From positions 682,001 through 746,000 of the forward strand of contig NC_014098.1 of NCBI RefSeq assembly GCF_000092905.1: a stretch of 64,000 nucleotides of DNA, written 5' to 3'. Made by a program: the position numbers and the translations under genes. The notes under the pieces were generated by a model, which was not told the origin of the DNA, did not search any database, and saw only the letters and a program-made list of their open reading frames with translations. Of the stretch, positions 33,702 through 42,432 are shown piece by piece; within the stretch, counting starts at the first letter, position 1; the number at the start of each line of letters is the position of its first letter. This DNA is from Kyrpidia tusciae DSM 2912. Its GTDB lineage: Bacteria > Bacillota > Bacilli > Kyrpidiales > Kyrpidiaceae.

Positions 33702-34088
33702 ATGGAGATTCTTCAGATCGTCGGATTCGGGTTGACGGCGGCGGTGCTCATTGCGCTGATCCGGTCCCAAGCGCCCCAAATCGCACTGCTATTGTCGTTG
33801 TTCGCCGGAGCCGCGCTGTTTATGCTCATCGTCCAGAGGGTGGGCACGGTGATCGGCGCGATGGAGCACCTGGCCGGTGCAGCGAACATCGACTGGGTGT
33901 TCGTGCAGACGATTTTTAAAATCGTCGGCATCGCATACATCGCCGAGTTTGGCGCCCAAATCGTGCGGGACGCCGGCGAGTCGGCATTGGCGGGGAAAAT
34001 CGAGCTGGCCGGCAAGGTGATGATCATGGTGCTCGCCGTGCCGATCCTCACTTCTGTTGTGGAGACGGTCATGCGGGTCTTGCAGTGA
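33702..34088 (+). CDS. spoIIIAD: Stage III sporulation protein AD
   Basis: A 128-residue membrane protein with segments near residues 2-20, 26-46, 60-84 and 103-125. The second half (FVQTIFKIVGIAYIAEFGAQIVRDAGE) is the conserved family core shared with SpoIIIAC. Channel component in the mother-cell membrane. It starts 13 bp after spoIIIAC. Confidence 0.92.
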   Translation: MEILQIVGFGLTAAVLIALIRSQAPQIALLLSLFAGAALFMLIVQRVGTVIGAMEHLAGAANIDWVFVQTIFKIVGIAYIAEFGAQIVRDAGESALAGKIELAGKVMIMVLAVPILTSVVETVMRVLQ

Positions 34089-34107
34089 AAGGGATGGGGG
34101 TGGAGGT

Positions 34108-35508
34108 GTGAAGATTCCATCGCCGGCCCAAAGGCGCCGGCGGGCGGTGGCCGCCGGGGCTCTGGTGGGGGCGACGCTGTGGATTCTTTGGGCCTTCCTC
34201 GGAACAGGAGCCTGGGCGGCGGGGCCGCTGCCGGATCCCGGATGGGGAGAAGCCCGGGTCTGGACACAGGCCGGTGATCTTTCGGAGCACGGCTCAGGGT
34301 TTGACCCCGTCCCTTCTCAAGGGCCGGCACCGCCCTCTCCATCCCCGCCGTCCGGATCACCGCCCGCATTGGCGCCGCCATCCGAGGTTCCCGGGATCTC
34401 GATACCGGCGCCCGCAGCTCCCGCCGGCACTGCCCAGGATGCGATGGACGTCCCCGGTATGGACACCCGCAGCGTGGAGCAATTCTGGCGGGACGTCGCG
34501 GAGAAATACGGGGGCTATCTCCCTCCGGACAGTATTCCCTCGGTGGTGGGTTTTGTGGAGAATGGGTCCGGCTCCTGGGGGGTGCTGAAAGGGCTGGCCC
34601 GGTTTGTCCTCGACGAGTGGGGAAAGAGTTTGGGTTTGCTCGGCATGTTGATCTTGCTTGCGATTTTCGCCGCGGTCCTGGAGACCTTGCAAGGTTCCTT
34701 CGCCCATCCCGAGGTCAGCCGGATTGCTTTCGCCGGGGTGTACCTGGCGCTCCTGGTTCTCGCCGTGCAATCGTTTTTTGGAGCCGTGGGGGCCGCCCGG
34801 GGAGCCGTTCAAACGATGATTGATTTTATGCTCGCCGTGTTGCCTTTGTTGATGGCCCTTTTGGCCGCGGTGGGGGCTTTCAGTACCGCGGCGGTGCTTC
34901 ACCCGTTGACCATCGGCATCACCCACGTGGTGGGCTATGTGACCACAACAGTGGTCATCCCGCTGATCTTCTTCAGCGCGGTGCTGGACATCACCAGTTT
35001 GCTGTCCGATCGGTACCGGGCAACCCAATTGGCGGGGGTCCTGAGGTCCGCGGCCATCACGGTGTTGGGCCTGTGTCTCACTGTCTTTCTCGGCGTGATC
35101 GCCATCTCCGGGGGAACCCGGGCGGTGGCGGACGGCGTGGCGATTCGAGTGGCGAAATTCGCCACCGCCAGTTTCGTCCCGGTTGTCGGCAAAATGTTCT
35201 CCGATGCCACGGAGACGGTGGTCGGTGCGTCCCTTCTCCTCAAAAATGTCGTCGGCGTGGCAGGGGCAGTGGTGATGCTCATGATTTGCGCCTTTCCGGC
35301 TCTGAAAATCCTGACGGTGGCCATGGTGTACAACATCGCCGGTGCCTTGGTCCAACCCCTCGGCACGTCGACGCTGGCCCAGAGTCTCGGAGCGATCGGG
35401 AAGACGCTCATGATCCTCTTTGCGGCGGTGGCCACGGTGGGAATGATGTTTTTCTTGGCTATCACTGCTGTGATCACCGTGGGGAATCTGTCGGTCATGG
35501 CGAGGTGA
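34108..35508 (+). CDS. spoIIIAE: Stage III sporulation protein AE
   Basis: A polytopic protein of 466 residues. The N-terminus has a basic leader and a hydrophobic signal segment (AAGALVGATLWILWAFLGTGAWA). A Pro/Ser-rich linker of about 60 residues (PAPPSPSPPSGSPPALAPP) follows, longer than in B. subtilis. From residue about 165, six or so membrane helices carry the conserved region LPLLMALLAAVGAFSTAAVLHP. It is the largest channel-forming subunit of the SpoIIIA complex. GTG 34108 follows ATGGGGGTGGAGGT; an upstream in-frame extension lies in spoIIIAD. Confidence 0.92.
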   Translation: MKIPSPAQRRRRAVAAGALVGATLWILWAFLGTGAWAAGPLPDPGWGEARVWTQAGDLSEHGSGFDPVPSQGPAPPSPSPPSGSPPALAPPSEVPGISIPAPAAPAGTAQDAMDVPGMDTRSVEQFWRDVAEKYGGYLPPDSIPSVVGFVENGSGSWGVLKGLARFVLDEWGKSLGLLGMLILLAIFAAVLETLQGSFAHPEVSRIAFAGVYLALLVLAVQSFFGAVGAARGAVQTMIDFMLAVLPLLMALLAAVGAFSTAAVLHPLTIGITHVVGYVTTTVVIPLIFFSAVLDITSLLSDRYRATQLAGVLRSAAITVLGLCLTVFLGVIAISGGTRAVADGVAIRVAKFATASFVPVVGKMFSDATETVVGASLLLKNVVGVAGAVVMLMICAFPALKILTVAMVYNIAGALVQPLGTSTLAQSLGAIGKTLMILFAAVATVGMMFFLAITAVITVGNLSVMAR

Positions 35509-35512
35509 CGGG

Positions 35513-36190
35513 GTGGACGCGCTGGTTGCGTGGCTCAGACAAGTGGTGTTGGTGCTCTTGGCCGCCGCCTTCCTGGATTGGATGCTGCCGACGAACACGA
35601 TGCAGCGCTATGTCAAGGTGGTCATGGGGCTGGTGGTGGTGGGTACGCTGCTGACCCCGCTGATGCAAGTCTTTCACATGACCGAAGCCTGGAAGGCGGC
35701 GGTGGCTTCCCTTGGGGAACCGGCAGCCGCAGGTGCGCCGACTTCGGGGTTGACGGATCGGGTCATGGCCTGGGAAGCGCAACAAGCCCAAGGTGCCTGG
35801 ACGGAGGAAATCCGTCGCCGGGTGGCGGAGCGGGCGGCCCAAGCGTCCGGACATGCGGTCGCCTCCGTTCAAGTGGAGGCGGGGCCGGCGGCTCCCGGCC
35901 CGGTGCCCAAACCTCCGGTTCTGCGCCGGATCGTGGTCGTTCTTGGGCCGCCTTTGCCGCCGGCTCCCTCCGGCAGTCCATCGGGATCCGGTTCCGGGGC
36001 GGCGGGGTCGGAGGCGCTGGTTACCCCCGTCCGGCCTGTCGAGATCGGGCCTGGTCAGAGACCCGCCCCTTCGGCGGGAGCGGCCCTGCGGCGCTCGGTG
36101 GCCCAGGCCGTTGCCGCAGATCTCGGCATCGATCCTTCCCTGGTCGATGTACAGAACGATACCTCGGGAATGGGAGGGGGGGCGGGGTGA
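35513..36190 (+). CDS. spoIIIAF: Stage III sporulation protein AF
   Basis: A 225-residue protein with two N-terminal membrane helices (VAWLRQVVLVLLAAAFLDWML and VVMGLVVVGTLLTPLMQVF). A soluble ring-building-motif domain is inferred for residues 95-225, containing VASVQVEAGPAAPGPVPKP and a Pro/Gly/Ser-rich stretch. GTG start 4 nt after the spoIIIAE stop; ends in a 4-nt overlap with spoIIIAG. The Pro/Ser/Gly insert near residue 150 is longer than in model species. Confidence 0.88.
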   Translation: MDALVAWLRQVVLVLLAAAFLDWMLPTNTMQRYVKVVMGLVVVGTLLTPLMQVFHMTEAWKAAVASLGEPAAAGAPTSGLTDRVMAWEAQQAQGAWTEEIRRRVAERAAQASGHAVASVQVEAGPAAPGPVPKPPVLRRIVVVLGPPLPPAPSGSPSGSGSGAAGSEALVTPVRPVEIGPGQRPAPSAGAALRRSVAQAVAADLGIDPSLVDVQNDTSGMGGGAG

Positions 36191-36738
36191 ACTGGAATTT
36201 TGCAAATGGATCAAAATGGTTGTGGATCTTGGGGATTCTCGGGGTGGTTCTCATCGCCCTTGGGGCGCTTACCCGCGGCCCGTCCGGGGCGCCGGCCAAG
36301 CCCCCGTCGATCCCCTCGACCGACCAGGCCGGTGGGGGTTCGGCGGAAATGCAAGCCTATGAACAAGCGTACGAACAACAGTTGACCAGCCTTCTGAGCC
36401 GACTCCCCGGGGTGCAAGACGTCCGGGTGATGGTGAATGTGGACTCGACCGAGGAGGTGGTCTACGCACGCAACGATCAGAACCAGAACCAGACGATTAA
36501 TGAAACGGACAAACAGGGCGGGACCCGGGTGACCGCGAGCCAGTCGTCGAACGATCAGGTGGTGTTGGCTGGGCAGAACCAGCCCCTGATCGTCAAACGG
36601 CTCCGGCCCCAAGTCCGGGGGGTGCTCGTGGTTGCCAAGGGGGCTCAGGACGCCCGAGTGCAGGCGGAGATCGTTCAGGCTGTGGCGGCCGTCCTCGGTG
36701 TGCCGCCGCATCGCATTGCCGTGGTGCCCGGCCAATGA
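36187..36738 (+). CDS. spoIIIAG: Stage III sporulation protein AG
   Basis: A 183-residue protein with one N-terminal membrane helix (WLWILGILGVVLIALGAL), a Pro/Gly linker and a soluble domain with LTSLLSRLPGVQDVRVMVNVDSTEEVVYA. That domain corresponds to the EscJ/FliF-like ring-building motif known to form large rings in the intermembrane space. GTG 36187 overlaps the spoIIIAF stop (GTGA). A Gln/Asn-rich segment (NDQNQNQTINETDKQ) forms the insertion seen in SpoIIIAG beta-triangle regions. Confidence 0.92.
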   Translation: MNWNFANGSKWLWILGILGVVLIALGALTRGPSGAPAKPPSIPSTDQAGGGSAEMQAYEQAYEQQLTSLLSRLPGVQDVRVMVNVDSTEEVVYARNDQNQNQTINETDKQGGTRVTASQSSNDQVVLAGQNQPLIVKRLRPQVRGVLVVAKGAQDARVQAEIVQAVAAVLGVPPHRIAVVPGQ

Positions 36739-36795
36739 ATCCAGGCAGGCGGGCCGGCTGCGGTTTCCGAACCGAAGGAGACGGGGGGAGACAGA

Positions 36796-37494
36796 TTGGT
36801 CAAGAGGCAATCGGTGTGGCTTTCGACGATGATGGTGCTGGCGTTGATGGTCATCGGTTATTACACGGTGAACAGCGAGAATAAACCGCTTCCGACCACG
36901 GGGGAACAGACCCAAGGCACAAGTGGGGCGGGGACGACGAATTCGGACGCGTTGCCGCCGCTTCCTCCTTCAGCCACCGGCGACCAAGGGGGAACCGGTT
37001 CTGGTCAAGGAGCCGGGGGTACCGCCGGCGGCGCGGGCACCTCTGGAACCGGGACGTCGGGGCAGAATTCGGCCACCTCATCCCAGGCCGGTTCTGGGGG
37101 CAGCACAGGGGCGCAAAACAGCTCGGGGAGCGACTATTTTGCGGAAATGGCATTGAAGGAGACCCAACGGGAGTCCGGGGTGATGGAGCAACTTCAGCAA
37201 GTCATCGCGAACCCGAAGTCGTCCAGTGAGGAGGTGGCCAAGGCCAACCAGCAGCTGCAAGAGATTACCACCATGCAGGGAAAAGCGGAACAAACGGTGG
37301 AAATGCTCAAAGGTGCCGGGTTCCCGCAAGCGGTGATCCTGCCTTCCGGGAGCGGGGATGTGAATTATGACCACGTCACCGTCTACGTACAAGCGTCCTC
37401 GCTGTCACCCCAACAGGCCGTGAACGTGATGGGCATCGTCCATCAACAGATGGGGATCCCGGCGTCGAACATCACGGTATACTGGCACGAATGA
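36796..37494 (+). CDS. spoIIIAH: Stage III sporulation protein AH
   Basis: A 232-residue bitopic protein whose soluble domain binds forespore SpoIIQ to make the zipper and channel. It has a basic start, one membrane helix (VWLSTMMVLALMVIGYYTV) and an unusually long Gly/Ser/Thr/Gln linker (about residues 35-115). The ring-building domain runs from about 115 to the end (QTVEMLKGAGFPQAVILPSG). TTG start with GGGGGGAG upstream, 57 bp after spoIIIAG. The linker has shifted composition (GGTAGGAGTSGTGTSG). Last gene before the terminator at 37537. Confidence 0.92.
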   Translation: MVKRQSVWLSTMMVLALMVIGYYTVNSENKPLPTTGEQTQGTSGAGTTNSDALPPLPPSATGDQGGTGSGQGAGGTAGGAGTSGTGTSGQNSATSSQAGSGGSTGAQNSSGSDYFAEMALKETQRESGVMEQLQQVIANPKSSSEEVAKANQQLQEITTMQGKAEQTVEMLKGAGFPQAVILPSGSGDVNYDHVTVYVQASSLSPQQAVNVMGIVHQQMGIPASNITVYWHE

Positions 37495-37536
37495 GGCGAA
37501 ACGTCCAGTGGGCCCTGGGGGCCGTGGGCTTTTCAA

Positions 37537-37574
37537 GGACTGTTGGCGCTATTGACCAACAGTCCATTTTGTTT
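37537..37574 (+). terminator. Intrinsic terminator of the spoIIIA operon
   Basis: A perfect 10-bp stem GGACTGTTGG (37537-37546) and CCAACAGTCC (37556-37565), 9-nt loop, followed by ATTTTGTTT. Confidence 0.88.
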
Positions 37575-37632
37575 GAAAACGGGTCGAACCGTAGGATCGA
37601 ATTGCGTGTCTGTGGCCGCTCTTCATAGCGCT

Positions 37633-37642
37633 GTGGTATACT
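37633..37642 (+). promoter_or_regulatory. Extended -10 element before accB
   Basis: TG-TGG-TATACT: TATACT at 37637-37642 with an upstream TG, about 40 nt before the accB ATG. No good -35 at 17 nt. Confidence 0.5.
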
Positions 37643-37681
37643 TGTCCAAGTGAACGAATGCACACAGGGAGTGACCACGGC

Positions 37682-38224
37682 ATGTTCAGGGTAACAGAGA
37701 TTCGGGAATTGATTCGCTTGATGGACGAAACCAGCGTAGTGGAATTGGAGGTGGAATCGGAGGGGGCCCGCTTGTCCATTCGAAAAGCCCAGGCGGCGGC
37801 TCCCCTTCCGGCGGTAGCGCCGGCCGCCCCCGCTGCCTCAGCAGTTTTGCCCCAGGCTGCGCCGGTGGAGAAGACCGCCGCCATCCAAGAGCAGACCGCT
37901 CCGGCAACCCCGGAACCCCGAACCCCGGAGTCCAAGTCTGAGGGGACCGGTAACGGCGGGGGGAAATCGGAGGTCGATGCCTCGCTTTATACCATTACTT
38001 CGCCCATGGTCGGCACTTTTTACCGCGCCCCTGCGCCAGACGCGGATCCCTATGTTCAGGTCGGCAGTCGGGTCGACGAGAAGACGATCGTGTGCATTGT
38101 TGAGGCCATGAAACTGATGAACGAGATCGAGGCGGATTGCCGGGGAGAGATCGTAGAAATCCTGGCGGAAAACGGCCAGTTGGTCGAGTTCGGACAGCCC
38201 CTGTTCCGAGTTCGCTTGGATTGA
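37682..38224 (+). CDS. accB: Acetyl-CoA carboxylase biotin carboxyl carrier protein
   Basis: Carries the CO2-loaded biotin in fatty-acid synthesis. The 180-residue protein has an N-terminal helical segment ([19 protein letters not shown]) and an Ala/Pro-rich mobile linker (about 36-95). The biotinyl domain has the modified lysine K144 in [11 protein letters not shown] 37682 aligns with the family N-terminus; an in-frame ATG at 37658 would add eight residues. It is followed by accC after 7 bp. Confidence 0.95.
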   Translation: MFRVTEIRELIRLMDETSVVELEVESEGARLSIRKAQAAAPLPAVAPAAPAASAVLPQAAPVEKTAAIQEQTAPATPEPRTPESKSEGTGNGGGKSEVDASLYTITSPMVGTFYRAPAPDADPYVQVGSRVDEKTIVCIVEAMKLMNEIEADCRGEIVEILAENGQLVEFGQPLFRVRLD

Positions 38225-38231
38225 CGGGGGG

Positions 38232-39578
38232 ATGGCTGTGTTTAAGAAGATTTTGATCGCAAACCGGGGAGAGATCGCGGTCCGGATTATTCGCGCCTGC
38301 CGGGAACTGGGTATTCAAACGGTGGCCGTTTACTCCGAAGCAGACCGGGAAGCTCTTCACGTTCAAATGGCCGATGAGGCGTATTGCATCGGCCCCACAC
38401 CGAGCAAGCAGAGTTACCTTCATATTGCCAGCATCATGAGCCTGGCGACCAAAACCGGCGTGGACGCCATTCACCCGGGGTATGGATTCCTGGCGGAGAA
38501 CAGCGATTTTGCCGAAGTGTGTAACGCCTGCAACATTACCTTCATCGGTCCTCCTCCTTCGGCCATCGAGCAGATGGGGGATAAATCGGTGGCTAAGGAG
38601 ACGATGAAGCGGGCGGGGGTTCCCACGGTTCCGGGAACGGACGGTTTGATCGCGAGCACCGAGGAAGCTCTTCGGGTGGCTGAGCAGATCGGTTATCCCG
38701 TGATCATCAAAGCCACCGCGGGGGGCGGTGGAAAGGGTATGCGGACCGCCGGGACCCCGGAGGAGCTCGCCAAGGGGATTGAGATGGCCCGGACCGAGGC
38801 GGAAACGGCTTTCGGCAACCCCGGTGTGTATCTGGAAAAACTCGTTCAGGAACCGCGCCACGTCGAGATCCAGATCATGGCGGATCGGCACGGGAACGCC
38901 GTTTATCTGGGAGAGCGGGACTGCTCAATCCAGCGACGTCATCAAAAACTGATCGAAGAGGCACCCTGCCCCGTGTTGACCCCGGAATTGCGCAGGGAGA
39001 TGGGGGAGGCGGCGGTTCGGGCGGCCCTGGCTGTCGGATACGTCGGGGCCGGGACGGTGGAATTCCTGCTCGATAAAGACGGGAAATTCTATTTTATGGA
39101 GATGAACACCCGGATTCAGGTGGAACATCCGGTAACGGAGTGGGTAACAGGGTACGATCTGGTGCGGGAGCAAATTCTCGTCGCCGCCGGGGAACCGTTG
39201 TCCATGGCACAACAGGACGTCGTGCTCCGCGGATGGGCGATCGAGTGCCGGATTAATGCGGAGGATCCCAATAGGAATTTTATGCCATCCCCAGGACTGA
39301 TTCAGGAGTACCTCCCCCCGGGGGGTCTCGGAGTGCGGGTCGACAGTGCCGTCTATTCCGGTTATCGAGTGACGCCCTTTTACGATTCGATGATTGCGAA
39401 GTTGATTGTCTGGGCACCGACCCGCCTGCAGGCCATCGCCCGGATGAAGCGGGCTTTGGCGGAGTTTCGCATCGAGGGCATTAAAACAACTATTCCGTTT
39501 CATTTGAAGGTATTGGATCATCCCGATTTCATCGAAGGAAATGTGACCACCCAGTTTTTAGAGACTCATGAACTGTGA
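38232..39578 (+). CDS. accC: Acetyl-CoA carboxylase, biotin carboxylase subunit
   Basis: ATP-grasp enzyme carboxylating biotin on AccB. The 448-residue protein has the N-terminal Rossmann-like region [20 protein letters not shown], the ATP glycine-rich loop [12 protein letters not shown] and the catalytic and metal residues in [26 protein letters not shown] is at the C-terminal domain. Standard length. accA/accD are not in the window. Downstream GGCGCAG/CTGCGCC could be a weak terminator, but it lacks a T-run. Confidence 0.96.
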   Translation: MAVFKKILIANRGEIAVRIIRACRELGIQTVAVYSEADREALHVQMADEAYCIGPTPSKQSYLHIASIMSLATKTGVDAIHPGYGFLAENSDFAEVCNACNITFIGPPPSAIEQMGDKSVAKETMKRAGVPTVPGTDGLIASTEEALRVAEQIGYPVIIKATAGGGGKGMRTAGTPEELAKGIEMARTEAETAFGNPGVYLEKLVQEPRHVEIQIMADRHGNAVYLGERDCSIQRRHQKLIEEAPCPVLTPELRREMGEAAVRAALAVGYVGAGTVEFLLDKDGKFYFMEMNTRIQVEHPVTEWVTGYDLVREQILVAAGEPLSMAQQDVVLRGWAIECRINAEDPNRNFMPSPGLIQEYLPPGGLGVRVDSAVYSGYRVTPFYDSMIAKLIVWAPTRLQAIARMKRALAEFRIEGIKTTIPFHLKVLDHPDFIEGNVTTQFLETHEL

Positions 39579-39654
39579 AAGAGAACTTGGGCCGGCGCAG
39601 GTGCTGCGCCCCTGTAGGTTGTACGACGGGGTGCAAGAAGTTTGAGGGGGTTCA

Positions 39655-39683
39655 TTGTTCCCGACGGGGTGCTTTGTTATACT
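39655..39683 (+). promoter_or_regulatory. SigA promoter of the Asp23-family operon
   Basis: TTGTTC (39655-39660), a 17-nt spacer and TATACT (39678-39683) with an extended TGT, 37 nt before the Asp23-family gene. Confidence 0.75.
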
Positions 39684-39719
39684 GCAAGTACAGGAAAGTG
39701 ATGACAGGATCGAGACGGG

Positions 39720-40124
39720 GTGACGGAGATGGTCGAACCGGATGACTCCATAACGGAATTGGGCAGTATTCGAATTGCCAATGAGGTCATTGAGGTGATT
39801 GCTGGCCTCGCCGCCGTAGAGGTGCCCGGGGTGGCCGGGATGAGCGGCGGTGTCGTGGGCGGTATTGCCGAGCTGTTGGGGCGCAAAAACCTGTCCAAGG
39901 GCGTCAAGGTAGAGGTCGGCCAGAAACAGTGCGCTGTGGACGTGTCCATCGTGGCGGAATACGGGGCGCGGATTCCCGATGTGGCCGGGGCGATTCAAGA
40001 GAATGTGAAACGCGCCATTGAGACGATGACGGGGTTGGAAGTGGTGGAAGTCAACGTCCATGTGCTCGGGGTGGCGTTTCGCCAGGAAGAGAAGGCAGAA
40101 GAGACTTCTCCTCGAGTGATGTGA
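39720..40124 (+). CDS. Asp23/Gls24 family envelope stress protein (YqhY-like)
   Basis: A 134-residue cytosolic protein with the Asp23 core: GSIRIANEVIEVIAGLAAVEVPGV, VKVEVGQKQCAVDVSIVAEYG and VVEVNVHVLGVAF. Members associate with membrane anchor AmaP in cell-envelope stress; YqhY lies next to the accBC genes in B. subtilis, where it has been linked to fatty-acid synthesis control. The GTG at 39720 or ATG at 39729 could be the start. It sits between accC and amaP and has its own promoter. Confidence 0.92.
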   Translation: MTEMVEPDDSITELGSIRIANEVIEVIAGLAAVEVPGVAGMSGGVVGGIAELLGRKNLSKGVKVEVGQKQCAVDVSIVAEYGARIPDVAGAIQENVKRAIETMTGLEVVEVNVHVLGVAFRQEEKAEETSPRVM

Positions 40125-40161
40125 CAACGGTGGGCCGCCGGAGATGTCGGGAGGTGGGCTC

Positions 40162-40701
40162 GTGCACATTGTCGATCGCATTTTGCTTGGAGTCTACGCT
40201 TTGGTCGTGGGGGTTGTGGCGCTCTTCGCGGCACTGTGGGCGGCGGGATGGGACGTCGTGGCGCGGTGGGCGGCTCGGATCGACCCCGCGGCCGTTTTGG
40301 CGGTGTGCATTTTGCTCGTGGTCGTGAGCTTGCGCTTCCTCTTCTTGCGAGGGGCTCCGGCAGACCCGGCGGCCGTGGTGCTGCACCGGACCGAGGGGGA
40401 TGTGTCCATAGCCCTCCAGGCGGTGGAACAGATGGCCACTCGGGTGGCGAGGCAGATTCGCGGAGTGGACGAGCTGACGGCCAGCGTTCGCCCGAGCGGG
40501 GAGCGGGTGGCCATTCGGCTGAAAGTGGTGGTCAAGCCCGATGTGGCGGTGCCGCCCTTGACTGAACAACTTCAGGTATCGGTTCGGGAGTATGTGGAGC
40601 AGACGTCCGGATTGGGCGTTTCGGACGTGCGGGTCTATGTGTCCGGGGTTGCCGGGGAAGTGCTGTGGAAGGGCAACCGGGACCGGCGGCGGGTGTTGTA
40701 A
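40162..40701 (+). CDS. amaP: Alkaline-shock membrane anchor protein AmaP
   Basis: A 179-residue protein with two N-terminal membrane helices (ILLGVYALVVGVVALFAALWAA and AAVLAVCILLVVVSLRFLF) and a cytosolic Asp23-like C-terminal domain (GDVSIALQAVEQMATRVARQI). It would anchor the preceding Asp23-family protein at the membrane. GTG 40162 follows GGGAGGTGGG; ATG 40144 would add six residues. Immediately upstream of the DUF2273 gene, the usual Asp23-AmaP-DUF2273 set. Confidence 0.88.
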   Translation: MHIVDRILLGVYALVVGVVALFAALWAAGWDVVARWAARIDPAAVLAVCILLVVVSLRFLFLRGAPADPAAVVLHRTEGDVSIALQAVEQMATRVARQIRGVDELTASVRPSGERVAIRLKVVVKPDVAVPPLTEQLQVSVREYVEQTSGLGVSDVRVYVSGVAGEVLWKGNRDRRRVL

Positions 40702-40702
40702 G

Positions 40703-40939
40703 ATGAATCAAATTGCGCAACTGTTGAAGTGGTTGTGGGAAAACCATCCGGGTCGACTTCTCGGTACTGTTCTGGGGTTTGTGGCCGGGGTGGTATTTTT
40801 GTTCGTGGGGTTCTGGCGGGCACTGATCTTCGCCTTCTTCGTTTGGTTAGGCTATGTATGGGGAGGGGCCTGGGAGCGCCGGGAAGACTGGAGAGATGTG
40901 ATCGAACGGTTGTTGCCGTCGAGATACCGGGATTCATGA
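40703..40939 (+). CDS. DUF2273 small membrane protein of the Asp23 cluster
   Basis: A 78-residue protein with two hydrophobic segments (LLGTVLGFVAGVVFLFVGF and ALIFAFFVWLGYVWGGAWE) and a charged C-terminus, the normal DUF2273 layout. ATG follows the amaP stop after 1 nt, so expression is coupled. Function is unknown; its presence with Asp23 and AmaP suggests an envelope-stress membrane complex. Confidence 0.88.
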   Translation: MNQIAQLLKWLWENHPGRLLGTVLGFVAGVVFLFVGFWRALIFAFFVWLGYVWGGAWERREDWRDVIERLLPSRYRDS

Positions 40940-40952
40940 GGGGGTAGGCGGG

Positions 40953-41399
40953 GTGAGTCGACGAGCCGCCAGGGAAAAGGTGTTGCAGGCATTGGTCGCC
41001 GTGGATCTCGGCGGCACCGACGCTGAAGAAGCGCTGGAACAGGTGTGGCGGCTGCGGGGTGACGAGGAGGCCGAAGGGGATCCGAGCCCGGAAGACGCGG
41101 ATTTTGCCCGAGGACTGTTATTCGGCACCCTTGAGGAAGGACGCCGTGTCGACGGCGTTCTTCGGACGTACAGCACGGGATGGGACCTGGATCGCATGGC
41201 TTCAGTGGATCGGAATGTCCTTCGCCTCGCTGTTTATGAATTGCTCCATGTCCCGGCAACCCCGGTGAGCGTAGTGATGAATGAAGCGGTGGAACTGGCC
41301 AAACGGTACAGCACGGAAGAGTCCGGCCGGTTTGTCAACGGCGTTTTGGCCCGGATTGTCGCCCATCTTGAGGAACTCAGGACTCGGGTGGGGGAGTGA
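40953..41399 (+). CDS. nusB: Transcription antitermination factor NusB
   Basis: Helical RNA-binding protein acting with NusE (S10) in rRNA antitermination. The 148-residue protein has SRRAAREKVLQALVAVDLGG at the N-terminus and the conserved C-terminal half DRNVLRLAVYELLHVPATPVSVVMNEAVELAKRY. GTG start 13 bp after the DUF2273 gene. In B. subtilis the gene (yqhZ) follows the Asp23-type gene, as here. Confidence 0.94.
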   Translation: MSRRAAREKVLQALVAVDLGGTDAEEALEQVWRLRGDEEAEGDPSPEDADFARGLLFGTLEEGRRVDGVLRTYSTGWDLDRMASVDRNVLRLAVYELLHVPATPVSVVMNEAVELAKRYSTEESGRFVNGVLARIVAHLEELRTRVGE

Positions 41400-41406
41400 A
41401 CCTCCT

Positions 41407-42393
41407 TTGGACGAGTGCTATGTTCTGGGGATCGACACAAGCAATTACACCACTTCCGTCTGTGTCTTAGACGGGTCGGGCGCCGTTCGATTCGACGGCC
41501 GCCTTCTGTTGGACGTCAAACGAGGGGAACGAGGGCTCCGGCAATCGGAAGCCCTTTTTCAACATGTCCGTCACCTTCCTGAACTCGCGGAGGAGATGGC
41601 AAGAAAAGGGGTCGATCTCAAGAAAACGGCGGCCGTGGCCGCCAGTGTCCGGCCTCGTCCTGCTCCAGATTCCTATATGCCCGTGTTTTTGGCCGGGGAG
41701 GGACTCGGCCGGAGTTTGGCGGCTGGGTTGCAGGTCCCCTTTTATGCTGTCAGCCACCAAGAGGGCCACTTGGCGGCCGCCGAGGCCGATGTGGGGGATG
41801 TGCCCGCAGCGTCGTTTTTAGCCGCCCATGTGTCCGGGGGCACCACGGATATTCTGAGGGTCGAGCGCAAACCCGGGGGTTACCGCATCGACACCCTGGG
41901 CCAGAGCATGGATCTTCACGCTGGACAACTGATCGACCGGGTTGGCGTGGCCCTGGGCCTGCCCTTTCCCGCCGGACCTGCTCTGGAGCGATTGGCGCAG
42001 TCGCTGGCGGGGGGCGATAGCGGCGGGATCGCACTGCCGGTTTTCGTTCGGGGATGCTCCATCAGTTTCTCCGGGCCCCAGACCCGGGCGCTGCGGTGGA
42101 TTGCGGATGGGGCCTCTCCGGCCCAAGTGGCGATGGCGGTGCAGCGGTGTGTGGCCCGGGCGCTGGAAAAGGCGCTCCTTCATGCCCTGGCCGAGCATGA
42201 GGAGCGGCATATTCTGATGGTGGGCGGAGTGGCGTCGAACGCGTGGATTCGCCATCGCCTCACCCATCGGCTCTCTCACCCCGCCGTCGGGGCGGTGCTC
42301 CACTGGGCCGGGCCGGAGTATTCCCGGGACAACGCCCGGGGGGTGGCTCGGCTGGGATTGGCCGCTTTTCGGGAAGAGCTGAATTCGGTATAA
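41407..42393 (+). CDS. TsaD/Kae1-like ASKHA protein (second 'peptidase M22' paralogue)
   Basis: The 328-residue protein has the actin-fold Kae1 layout: GIDTSNYTTSVCVLDG at the N-terminus, the metal motif HQEGHL, HVSGGTTDILRVE and GGVASNAWIR. It is shorter than typical TsaD (about 340) and the sequence is divergent, so it is probably a paralogue rather than the t6A enzyme. The substrate is unknown. TTG 41407 follows GGGGGAGTGA at the nusB stop. Its last codons contain the TATAAT that precedes the next gene. Confidence 0.75.
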   Translation: MDECYVLGIDTSNYTTSVCVLDGSGAVRFDGRLLLDVKRGERGLRQSEALFQHVRHLPELAEEMARKGVDLKKTAAVAASVRPRPAPDSYMPVFLAGEGLGRSLAAGLQVPFYAVSHQEGHLAAAEADVGDVPAASFLAAHVSGGTTDILRVERKPGGYRIDTLGQSMDLHAGQLIDRVGVALGLPFPAGPALERLAQSLAGGDSGGIALPVFVRGCSISFSGPQTRALRWIADGASPAQVAMAVQRCVARALEKALLHALAEHEERHILMVGGVASNAWIRHRLTHRLSHPAVGAVLHWAGPEYSRDNARGVARLGLAAFREELNSV

Positions 42394-42432
42394 TGAGGTC
42401 GGCATTTTTCGGCTGCGCGAGGAGGAAAGCCA

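Noticed and set aside
39594..39610. GGCGCAG/CTGCGCC hairpin after accC
   Set aside because: No T-tract, and a separate promoter for the Asp23 operon follows; calling it a terminator would be speculative.
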